Source: Zopfochytrium polystomum
Taxonomy: Eukaryota > Chytridiomycota > Chytridiomycetes > Chytridiales > Chytridiaceae
Direction of reading: 5' to 3'
Assembly (NCBI GenBank): GCA_025765615.1
Contig: JAIVFJ010000018.1
Span: forward strand, 124,001-188,000
Length of the DNA: 64,000 nt
Every line of letters begins with the position of its first letter. Within the stretch, counting starts at the first letter, position 1. The notes beneath the pieces are model-generated. The model searched no databases. It worked only from the letters and a program-made list of their open reading frames with translations, and had not been told where the DNA came from. Made by a program: the position numbers and the translations under genes. Below are positions 55,627-64,000 of this stretch, piece after piece.

Positions 55627-57957
55627 CTAGCGGTCCAACCGCGCAGATGAGCGCACCAGCAGCCACTCAATCTCATCGCAGGCCGCGCTCAGCTCGCGCC
55701 ACTCGCGCTTCATCCCCCGCAAGTCCTTGTGGCGCTGAAGCAGCCACTCAATCTTCCACTCCGCCGTCCGCCGCCTCCCCGACCACATGTCAAACTCGAA
55801 AAACTCGCCCGCGCCGTCCCCATCGCCGTACTGGTTGCTGCAACCGCCGCCGCCAAAGCCTCCTCCGTTTACGGAATCGCTGCCCATCCTCGTAGTCCTC
55901 ATCCTGCTCCTCCTCGAGGTCTCTTGCAGCCTCGCGCAAGGCTCTCCTTGCTCGCCGGTGGCGGCAAAGGCAGAGGCCCCGGAACCGATGCCTGCGTGAC
56001 CGTCGCCGCCGCCACCAGACCGTTCCCGCGCCTGATCCTCCTTGTTTGGCTCCTGCTGTTGTTCCCGTTCCTCGTCGCATTCCTCCCCGCAACGAGCGGC
56101 CCTCCGCCGGAGAAGTGCGCCGACGGAGTCGCCCACCCAGTCCACTACCCCATTCGCATCGTACATTTCGCGCTCCAGCTCAGCCAGCTTCGCGCGGAAC
56201 CCCACAAGAAATGATGCCGCAAGCTCCGGCCCAACTGACTGAAGCATTCGGTTCGCCCGTGCTTCACTCGTAGAAATCTCATGCGGCATGTCACTGACTT
56301 GCGAGCGCTGCCCAAGAGAGCGAGATGGATGCTGGACGCGCTGGTGGTGGTGCTGTTGGTGTTGACGGTGCTGGTGGTGGTGCTGCTGCTGCGGCTGATG
56401 GAGATGCTGATGGTGATGGTGGTGCTGAAGGTGCTGGTGGTGGTGGTGGTGTTGGTTCAGGTGGGTGTGATTGTGATGATTGCCGTGCTGGTGAAGCCGT
56501 TGAGGCTGAGCCCCAGGGGTCCCTTGGGTATTGAGTGCAGCAGCTGGCCCTCGCTGTGGTCTCAGATGCATTAGAATATCGTACCTCGAGCGGAAAGCCG
56601 GCTGGCCGGCGACTCCTTGAAAGCTTGCAGCTGGAGGAGAAGGGCCGGCCGCAGAAGACTGCCGAGGTGAGGCGGAGTTGGAGAGGGAAAATGGGAGTTG
56701 AGGTATCAGCAGATGAGGGGGAATGGTGGTTGTAATCGCTTCGTGAGGCACAGCGGAGCTATCGTCGTCCACCTCTTCTTCACTGTGGTTGTCGGACAAA
56801 ACGGAAGATTGGAGAGAATCCATGAGGGCCGAAAAAGTCTGTAGCGTCGCTGGTGACAGGGGATCCGTCAAACTTCGAGCGGCAGTTGGGGGAGCCTGGT
56901 GGGTACTGATTGTTCCGAACGAAGCAGAAACGTTTGGTCGCGTGACTATAACCGGCCTTGGATGAGCCAAAGGAGGAGGTAAAGAGGATCGAGCCCCAGC
57001 AAGCGGCTCCGCTGAGAGGAGCGCATCGCTGTCGGGAGTGCTTGGCGGTCTCCTGGCCAGGAGACTGACGGGACGCGGCGGAGGGAAAAAAACATCCTCT
57101 GACGGTCTGTTGCGCTGTCCTTCGCCGCCGTCTTCACCTTCATCGTCGTCAGAGAAGAAGACGTCCGGCGTCCGGATCGATAAACGGACGGGTTCAAAGT
57201 GCGGCCGTGGAAGAACAGATAACGGATCCCGAGGAGGAGGAGGAGGAGGGGCCATCATCGGCACGGGTGCGAGCGCCAACGGCCGAGCGCTCCGGCCTGG
57301 GAACGGTGAAGACACAGAGGAAAGATTTGCGAAGGGTGGTGATTGACGAGGGTGATCGTCCTTGATCTCGTCGTCGTCGTCGTCGTCGCCGTCGTCGCAG
57401 TCCTGGTCTGGGATGCTCTCGGCGGGCGAAGGGGACGGGTGAAGCGTCATGGGGCGGTGACGCATCCACGAAAGGGAGGCGAGGGGAGGGGGTGAATGCG
57501 ACCACCGCGCACTGCGGATCAGTGCAGGTTGCGGAAGATCGGCAAGGGACCTAACGGGGACAGGCACGGGAGCAGTGGCCGTGGCCGCAGCAGAGGCCGC
57601 GGCGAGGGATGCCAGCGCCGCGGCGAGGGACGGCGAGTAAAACGAGTGAGGAGGAGGAGGAGGGTTCTCTGCCTGAGACGGTGTGTCCTGCGGTGAAGGC
57701 GAGGAGGCGAAGGCAGGGGACGACAGTAAGGAGGGAGGAATGGCGCCTGTCATGGTGGTTGTGGTGGTTGTGGTGGTGGTGGAAGCCGCCAAAAACGAGG
57801 CCGAGGGGGCTGATGACGACGAGAAACGGTCGCCGCTGCGGCTGGGGCTGCTGCTGCTGGTGCTGGTGCTTAATGACGTCGTCGAAGCGGCGGCCATCAG
57901 CGCCGGGGCGATCGGCGGTGATGGTAGTGGTGATCGTGGGGAGAGAGCGAGGCCCAT
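55627..57957 (-). CDS. His-rich, Ser/Pro-rich disordered protein
   Basis: A single minus-strand frame. ATG at 57957 (MGLALSPRSPLPSPPIAP) gives 776 residues; the frame is open to 58146, but the extra 63 residues cover CA-rich leader DNA and look non-coding. The N-terminal 450 residues are Ser/Pro/Thr-rich with acidic Asp clusters and repeated P-x-x-P and R-P-x-S/L-like motifs. A run of about 50 residues near position 530 is more than half His with Gln, for example HHHHHQHLQHHHHHQHLH. After it come ordered stretches: RANRMLQSVGPELAASFLVG and FRAKLAELEREMYDANGVVD, and a final helical block EWKIEWLLQRHKDLRGMKRE ending near EIEWLLVRSSARLDR. No domain is recognised. His tracts can bind metal or drive condensation, which is only a suggestion here. 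Confidence 0.6.
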   Translation of the reverse strand: MGLALSPRSPLPSPPIAPALMAAASTTSLSTSTSSSSPSRSGDRFSSSSAPSASFLAASTTTTTTTTTMTGAIPPSLLSSPAFASSPSPQDTPSQAENPPPPPHSFYSPSLAAALASLAAASAAATATAPVPVPVRSLADLPQPALIRSARWSHSPPPLASLSWMRHRPMTLHPSPSPAESIPDQDCDDGDDDDDDEIKDDHPRQSPPFANLSSVSSPFPGRSARPLALAPVPMMAPPPPPPRDPLSVLPRPHFEPVRLSIRTPDVFFSDDDEGEDGGEGQRNRPSEDVFFPPPRPVSLLARRPPSTPDSDALLSAEPLAGARSSLPPPLAHPRPVIVTRPNVSASFGTISTHQAPPTAARSLTDPLSPATLQTFSALMDSLQSSVLSDNHSEEEVDDDSSAVPHEAITTTIPPHLLIPQLPFSLSNSASPRQSSAAGPSPPAASFQGVAGQPAFRSRYDILMHLRPQRGPAAALNTQGTPGAQPQRLHQHGNHHNHTHLNQHHHHHQHLQHHHHHQHLHQPQQQHHHQHRQHQQHHHQRVQHPSRSLGQRSQVSDMPHEISTSEARANRMLQSVGPELAASFLVGFRAKLAELEREMYDANGVVDWVGDSVGALLRRRAARCGEECDEEREQQQEPNKEDQARERSGGGGDGHAGIGSGASAFAATGEQGEPCARLQETSRRSRMRTTRMGSDSVNGGGFGGGGCSNQYGDGDGAGEFFEFDMWSGRRRTAEWKIEWLLQRHKDLRGMKREWRELSAACDEIEWLLVRSSARLDR

Positions 57958-58152
57958 GTCACTTTTTGTGTTTTTCGATGATTGACTTCGCACACATCCA
58001 CACACACACTGGCTGTTTGGCACACACACCCTCGCTCTCCGCTCAGTCTCCGTCCCAGTGTCAGACTGGTTGGATTTTGTTGATTTTCCCCCTTTTTTTC
58101 CCATACAGCAAAAAGCTCTGGCAGTCTGGCAGGCACTCGTGTGCAAGCCGTC

Positions 58153-58245
58153 AACTCTGAGTGAGTGAATAAACCGATAACAGACAGTCCCATAAGTTTG
58201 GGTCCATCTTGTGCCTCACTGCGAACCACTCAGTTCTGCCTAACT
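58153..58245 (+). repeat. Internally deleted copy of the MULE terminal repeat
   Basis: The first 14 bp (ACTCTGAGTGAGTGA) match the outer part of the left terminal repeat (28412 onward), and the rest, from GATAACAGACAGTC to CAGTTCTGCCTAAC, matches its inner end (28734-28807). About 310 bp in between are missing. This is a third location of the family in 64 kb. Confidence 0.75.
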
Positions 58246-59565
58246 TTGTGCATGGTTTTGCACTTCGGACTCCGGACCCTCAGCTTTCGCAATCATTCTT
58301 TTGAAAAATGCAGTTCATTCAGCAGCACTTTTCGGAAGAGGACATACAGGTAAAACCATAATTATTTCTAAAGAGCCTTTGGTCCCGTCTTAATAATTTG
58401 CGATCTATTACATCTGCCGATTGAGAAGAAACTGTGTGGCTATTCTTTTTTTATCACTTTCAGTGGCCTTATCCATCAGTCTAGTCACCACCTATTTTTC
58501 TGAACCCTCTTTTGCGAATAGCAGCAGTCAGACCTGATAGGGTCCAACAGGAATCAAATCGGGTTGGACATCGGGGTTGGACATCGGCGTCAGGGTCTGT
58601 TTGAAAACTCGAATCGGACCCAAATCAACTTGGGCCTATTTGAATTCGACTGGTAACGCAATTTTTCGATTTTCAAAAAGTAAGTGATCGAATGGTGATT
58701 CGTGATTTGATGATAGAACTTCATTACATGAATCAATTCGATTTTTAGGTACGTGCAGTTCTTCATTGTCGAATAAAAATGTGTCAAAGCTGTCACCGAC
58801 TTACCCAGGAAAGAATGAGCCGTAAACGCTGAAGATCTAGGTGTTGGCATGTGTTGTTGACAAATGCAGAACCCTGGTGGAGACAGTATACAGATGTCCT
58901 CCTCGTCTGCCAAGCAGACAATAACTACACAGCTCCAGGCTGAGCCACGCATACATTGCAACTACCGTGGCCCTTTCTTTTCTATGATACGTGGTGATAC
59001 CTTTTGTGCGGAAGAGTAGTAAATCCTGTCGCAAGGGATGTATGACTTGGGTCCACACCAATAGGTGGTGGTGACGGTGAGTTCAGCCGTTGCGCTTTAT
59101 CTGTAGTTCCCCCGCTGGTCGATGCTTTAGTTAGATTTGATATGAAAATCTCATAGCATGCAAAGCACCATTATGTAGGAACATTCGTACCAGAGGTTTT
59201 CCTTCCTCTCCAAAGTTTCGGAAAGGAGCACCCAGAAACGGTGGGTTTTCAGTGACTTTCAAACCCTCGTTGTTGACACAGCCACCAGCCAGAGAAAGTT
59301 GGGTTCACCGTCCTGCTGCTCTTTCAGATATCAGTCTTCGACAAATAGAAACCTTTTAACCACTGGCCGCTGCACGATTGTATACAACATGGTGTGTCAC
59401 AAAGTACTTTCTTAGTATGGTTTGGGTTGCTTAGCTCGCTTTTGTCACAACTGCTTCGGTCGCAAATCTGACATACAAGTATTTGGATTTGGACCAACGA
59501 CTGCAAAGCATCCGACGTCATTCATTTTCGTGCGGCACAACCTCACAGCGATGTCGGTTTCTCCC

Positions 59566-59596
<31 letters not shown>

Positions 59597-60154
59597 TTTT
59601 CTCTCTCTCTTTCTCTCTCTTTCTCTCTCTTTCTCTCTCTTTCTCTCTCTCTCTCTTCCTATCTGCGCGTGTGTGCCCTTCCTTCGGTTTCCGCGATGTG
59701 GGGTTTTTCGCGGACGCGGAGGGAGGACGTCACCAACGGAGGAGGATCCAGAAGGCCCTGCCTGCCAAAGAAAGCGGCCGACTCGACGTCACCCTGACGC
59801 GCTCTATATGGGATGATTTGCGTGATGACGGTGCTGGGCAAGGTGTGATTGGTCGCTCTCCTCTTCCTTTTCTTTTCTGAAAATCTGAACGTATTTTCCT
59901 CTTTTTACCTGTTTTCCCCCGTCTGGTTCTTTCCTGATTTTGACCAATTGCACGTTTCACAATTCTTCTCTTTCCTCTTTTTTTTCTTTTTTTTTCTTGG
60001 TCCGTCGCGCCAAAACGGGGAAAAAGGAAAAAATTAAGGGCATTTGAAGCGGTGTTGTATGCAAAAGTGGCAAAAACTGGCTACGGACGTATGTCCACAG
60101 GGGCAGCGACAGAGCCATCCTCTCTTTTTCCCACCGTGCCGAAAATGAATATTC
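58246..60154. other. Intergenic; CT microsatellite and two CRE-like sites
   Basis: AT-rich sequence up to about 59560 with no recognised gene, then a CT-rich tract (59564-59656), then 150 bp of GC-rich DNA holding two GACGTCAC words (59726-59733 and 59785-59792), resembling ATF/CREB half-sites. T tracts follow (59978-59997). The latter half is the promoter region of the perilipin-like gene. Confidence 0.5.
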
Positions 60155-60162
60155 TATAAATA
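60155..60162 (+). promoter_or_regulatory. TATA box of the perilipin-like gene
   Basis: TATAAATA, 98 bp upstream of the ATG, followed by a C-rich leader (CACTCCAGACCCCCTCC). It is the clearest core promoter in the window and suggests strong or regulated expression. Confidence 0.65.
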
Positions 60163-60259
60163 GTTCATTCGCCACTCATCTCACGTCAAAGAGCCCACTC
60201 AGCCCACACCGCACTCCAGACCCCCTCCTTACTTCCACCTGTCCTCACCTGAATACATC

Positions 60260-61138
60260 ATGTCCAGCATCGCCAGCAAGGCCGTCGAGACCGCAACTTC
60301 GGTTGCCCAGAGCGCCTACAACGTGAGCAACCTCGTGAATGCCGCCCCCCAAATCGCAGTGCGCATTATAACACAGCCGATCTTTTTTCCCGCACTTCCC
60401 GCCCATGATGACTTCGAAGACGGTTGACCCCTACGTTCCCAACGTTGCCAAAACCGCTGTGACCTACGCCGCGCAGACTGCGTACTCTGCGGGTGACTAC
60501 GCCCTGAAGACCGCCAATGCAACCATCGACACGACCCAGAAGACCGTTGGAGCCGCAGTTGGCTACGCAACATCCACCGCCACCGCTGCGAAGGACCGCG
60601 CCGTCGCAACTGCGACTGGCGCCGTCAACTATGCAAAGGACACGGCTTACTGGGCGGTGAACGGCACCACCAACACCATCACTGCATACACCCCCGGCCC
60701 GGTCAAGGACCTGGTCAACTCCACCCTTGCTGGAGCCACGGCTCTCCGCCAGGACCCTGTCGGCACTGTCAAGCCTTACGTGCCAACCTTCAGTAAGTTC
60801 ATTTAATCCTCTTCCTACGCTTTTGCTCGGTACAGTTTTAATATTAACCACCGTTTCATTTAGTCATCCACACTGGTGAGAAGACCTACGACGTTGTCAT
60901 TGAGACTACGCAGAAGACGAAGGACGGCGTGACTGCGGCCACTGGCTACATCGTCACCAAAGTCAACGGCACTGTTGAATACATCACCAACATTCCCCAG
61001 GTGCACAGCCTGATCGAGAAGCTCAACGCGATCACGTCGCCAGTGCTGAACCGTATCCGTGGCACCAAGCAGTCGATTCCTGCGGCTGAGGCCGAGGCGG
61101 AGATCGCCGCCGCGCCTGCTCCCGCGTCTGAGGAGTGA
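60260..61138 (+). CDS. Perilipin-like / LEA-like amphipathic repeat protein
   Basis: Three exons, 60260-60322, 60420-60792 and 60864-61138, give 236 residues. The product starts MSSIASKAVETATSVAQSAY and is built of Ala/Thr-rich amphipathic 11-residue repeats, for example TAVTYAAQTAYSAGDYALKT, TAAKDRAVATATGAVNYAKD and KTYDVVIETTQKTKDG. Two P-Y-V-P motifs (DPYVPNVAK and KPYVPTF) frame the repeat region, and a Glu/Ala-rich tail ends the protein. Such 11-mer repeats occur in perilipins, including fungal Mpl1/Cap20-type proteins that coat lipid droplets, and in LEA proteins. The repeat chemistry fits lipid-surface binding; assignment to perilipins is a family-style judgement and not based on alignment. 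The TATA box and short leader suggest high expression. Confidence 0.65.
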
Positions 61139-61697
61139 ATGCGCCACCGTAGGTTTTCTCTCACACATGCCACGTCGTAAACACTTTTCGCTTTGTTGAG
61201 TTGCTTGTATCTTGATCTCGATCACATGATTTTATTCTTAAGAAGAGGTGGTACCGTTTTTCTACCCGGGCACACCATGGTTTTTTCTCTTTTTTTTCTT
61301 TTTGCGATCCCCTTTTGCAGTTGTGTGCTTTCGCCGTCAATACAAGTTCGACCTTTTGTGTTTCTGCCTGGTTGTTGGTGGCTTTCACCTCGCGCTCTGT
61401 CTCGGTCCCCCTCCCTTTCCCTTTGACGGATGGATGGATGGATGGATTCGAATCTGATGGATCTGATGGAATACAGTGTTGTTGCAATCGCACGGGGGGT
61501 TTTCCTTCTCGATTCGACGTCGACAAACAAGACGAGACATTCTATTTTTTCTCCCCCACCTCGCTTGTTTTTGGTTTTGTTTTTTTTGTTTCGTTTTTTT
61601 TTTTTTGTGTGTACAGTTGTTATAGTTGAGTCGATGACGTGTCCGACCGATGCCCCTGTTACTTCTTGGCCTGAGGAGGGAGGAGGGAGGAAGACGG
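61139..61697. other. Convergent 3' spacer
   Basis: Lies between the stops of the perilipin-like (plus) and exchanger (minus) genes. T-rich, with a GGAT repeat at 61428-61446. No gene. Confidence 0.6.
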
Positions 61698-62785
61698 TCA
61701 CTCGATGTCGAACTTGTCCGCCGACGCCGTCTTCTTGACGAGCATCTGCATGTCTTCGGCCGACGAGTCCTTCCCCGTGCCGGCAGCCGCCGCGGGGCCG
61801 GACGCCGAAGCCGCAGCCACGGACCGGCGTCCTCCTCCGCCCACGACGGTCGACTGCTTGCGCGAGGACGGCCGCGCTTGCTCCGGGTGCACCACCACCT
61901 GCGTGGGGAACAGCGAGTTTGTGACGAGCGTGTCGACGTGCGGGACCACGCCGTTCTTTGTGAAGTGCGGCCGGATGTAGCTGAGGGAGAAAGAAAAGTA
62001 TTGGCCGGAGACGGGGCAAGGTGCAAGAAAGAAGAAGAAGAAGAAGTAGAAGTAGAAGTAGAAGTAGAAGTAGAAGTAGAAGAAGAAACACTCAACTGAA
62101 CGTCAAAGTAGTGAAGCCACCCAAACACGGGCTTGGACTCTGCTTCGTGGCGCGTTTCTTCGTCGTCCTGATTGAGAGAGCTCGTCGAGGCGTACGCGGC
62201 CCCGCTCCCGCCGCTGGCCCCCTTGCCGTCCGCGGCCTTGACAGCGTGACCGCTCTCGACGTCCCCGTCGCCGCCGTTCTCTGCAGCGTCGCCGTCGTCG
62301 CCCTTTTCGTCGCCGTCGACCTTTTCGCCGTGACCGCCTCCGCCGCCGCCGCCGTGCTGGTGCTCGCCGTCGAGAATGCCGAGCCACACGAGCATGTACG
62401 GCGTCAGCCCTCCAAACACGAGCACGGTGAACACGACGACCATCACGGTCGTGCCAAAGATGTACCCCTTGACGTCCTCGTCAAACACCGGGTGCTCCAG
62501 GAACGTGACGCCCAGCGCGAACGCGACCGCGCCGCGGAGCCCGGAGAACCAGATGAGCACTTGCTGGTTCCACGGGATCGGGACGTCGGTCTTGATGAGG
62601 AGGTTCTTGATACCAAGGATGATAAATACGTGCGTGCGCGACACGAGGATGGCGATCTTTGAAGGTGGGGTAGTCGTGAGTATTGGACGGCGCGTTTGCA
62701 CAATGGGAATTGTATGTATGGAAGAATCCGGCGTGAGCGCGTTACGCGCGCGCACAGACACGCACGCACGCATAAACACACACAG

Positions 62786-62822
<37 letters not shown>

Positions 62823-64000
62823 GAAACACCTTCACTTACAATCGCAAAAATGATCATCAGCGGGTCGTACTTTGTCTTTCCGCCGAACGAGAGGAGGCCC
62901 AAACCAAGGTAGAGGAAAATGAAGCACTCGCACATGAAGGCGAGTACGCGGAGCGTCGTCTTTTTTGAGAGGCAAGATAAGCCAACGAACGGAGCAACCC
63001 TCTAATTAAAAAAAAAAGAAACAGAATAAAAGAGGAAATCCGCGCATACCCTAGACTGCCTGCGAGCGTCGTCGCTGAGGTTACCCTGAGCGTAGTGCGC
63101 CATAGTGATTCCAGTGAAGAAGATGCTAATGATACCCGTCAGCTGCAAAATGTCCGCCAAGAGGTAGCTGCAGTACGCAAACACCAGCAGCATGGTCATC
63201 TCGTAGACGGTCGAGTTCTCCGCCGTCTTTGCGTGCTTGGTGATCCACGCAAAGGCCAGGCCGATCAGCACGCCAACGATGAAGGACCCGACAAACACGC
63301 CGGCGGACTGGAAGACGGACACGAAGAACGGCCCGACGCCGAGCCGCGTCTTGGGGTCCGCGAGGCCGGTGAAGAAGCGGTACAGGATGATGGAGACGGC
63401 GTCGTTGAGCGCCGACTCGCCAAAGATGAGCATGTAGAGACGCCGGTCGACCGTCGACGGGAGCAGCGAGAGGACCGTGACCGGGTCGGTCGACGAGATC
63501 AAGGAGCCGAACACCAGGGACTCGACAAACGACCACGGGAAGACGGCTTTGGAGAAAAAGTACATCATCACCGAGCAGGTAAATGTGGAAAAGAGCGCTC
63601 CCGCAAACGCGAGCGCAAAGATGGTGAAAAAGTTGGAGAAAAACGATACGCGCTGCAGTGTGTATCCGCCCTGTGAAGAGAATGTTTCGGCTTTAGCTCG
63701 TGCGTTTTAGTGGAAAAATTGGAGTGGTAGGACGGGGAAGGGGAAAGAAGGGCAGAGAGCTCTGATCATATGCAGCAATGGGAGCGATAAAAGTGAAAGT
63801 TAGCAGGTTTCAGTTACCTCAAAAATGATGGGAGGAAGGAGAACCATGTAGAAGAAGTTTGAGCTGAGCTGGATATCAGCGTTTTCTTCGTCATACGCGA
63901 TAGTCGTCCAACCCATTGCGACGACCAGGCCTTCGTAGAACGGATTTTTTTATTTTTTTTAAATTTTTTGGGAGGAGAAGATTAGTTTAACTCCGTACAA
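61698..64000 (-). CDS. Na+(K+)/H+ exchanger, NHX1/NHE6-9-like, 5' end outside the window
   Basis: Five exons on the minus strand: 63930-63818, 63670-63050, 62959-62840, 62656-62097 and 61980-61698; earlier exons lie beyond 64000. The visible part encodes about 565 residues. Marks of the intracellular CPA1 branch are FFYMVLLPPIIFE, GSLISSTDPVTVLSLL, FGESALNDAVSIILYRF, GITMAHYAQGNLS and WFSGLRGAVAFALGV, covering the conserved half-membrane helices and the Asp of the N-D ion-binding motif. Helices continue to VLVFGGLTPYMLVWLGI. The cytosolic tail has a Gly/His/Asp-rich stretch, then WLHYFDV|HYIRPHFTKNG across the last junction, typical of the NHX1/NHE6-9 type. These exchangers swap luminal H+ for Na+ or K+ in endosomes, Golgi or vacuole. 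The last donor is GTTGAG, a weak form. Intron 62657-62839 contains (CA)n. Confidence 0.88.

Noticed and set aside
57958..58146. Upstream extension of the His-rich protein to the first Met of the frame
   Set aside because: The extra 63 residues cover CA-rich leader DNA with Cys/Val/Arg repeats and no conserved look; the next Met fits better.

Overview
The window is nuclear DNA of a eukaryote, most likely an early-diverging zoosporic (chytrid-type) fungus; a related protist lineage cannot be excluded. Coding DNA is GC-rich and cut by many short introns (mostly 60-290 nt), intergenic DNA is full of (CA)n, (CT)n/(GA)n and homopolymer tracts, and the gene set includes fungal-type products: a CRZ1/PRZ1-like zinc-finger factor, mitochondrial intermediate peptidase, APC11 and an NHX-type exchanger. 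Exon structures below were built by hand from reading frame, splice consensus and intron phase; none is backed by transcripts. I saw no tRNA, rRNA or CRISPR array.

Layout. 1-3.6 kb: an unidentified minus-strand fragment, then a six-exon gene joining a MACPF (perforin-like) domain to a P-loop GTPase domain. 4-7.5 kb: transposon debris (an HTH transposase fragment, a broken exonuclease III-like nuclease, two inverted-repeat elements). 7.5-9.7 kb: a MYND zinc-finger protein. 9.7-12.3 kb: intergenic, with a solo copy of a transposon terminal repeat. 12.3-16.1 kb (minus): a CCR4/nocturnin/Angel-type nuclease. 16.8-21 kb: a long disordered Ser/Pro/acid-rich protein. 21.6-22.3 kb: APC11. 24.2-27.4 kb (minus): the CRZ1-like factor.

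28.4-33.9 kb is the most unusual part: a 5.5-kb element bounded by about 414-bp terminal inverted repeats. It holds the C-terminal remnant of a Mutator-like (MULE) transposase, a decayed Toll/IL-1-receptor (TIR)-NACHT-ankyrin gene of the NLR type, an internal palindrome that carries a TATA box, and an intact ankyrin ORF that ends inside the right terminal repeat. A decayed hAT transposase sits just outside. Other copies of the terminal repeat lie at 10.4 and 58.2 kb, and of the palindrome arm at 4.8 kb.

35.6-64 kb is gene-dense: a tail-anchored RING/TRAF-type E3 ligase candidate; mitochondrial intermediate peptidase (OCT1); a type I membrane protein with a galactose-binding-like ectodomain; an FSP1/AIFM2-like oxidoreductase; two tandem paralogous multi-pass DUF4203 (TMEM198-like) proteins; a His-rich disordered protein; a perilipin-like repeat protein with a clear TATA box; and the C-terminal part of a Na+/H+ exchanger whose 5' end lies beyond the window. 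The genes are unrelated housekeeping, membrane and regulatory functions, as expected of eukaryotic nuclear DNA; only the two DUF4203 genes (duplication) and the parts of the MULE element belong together.
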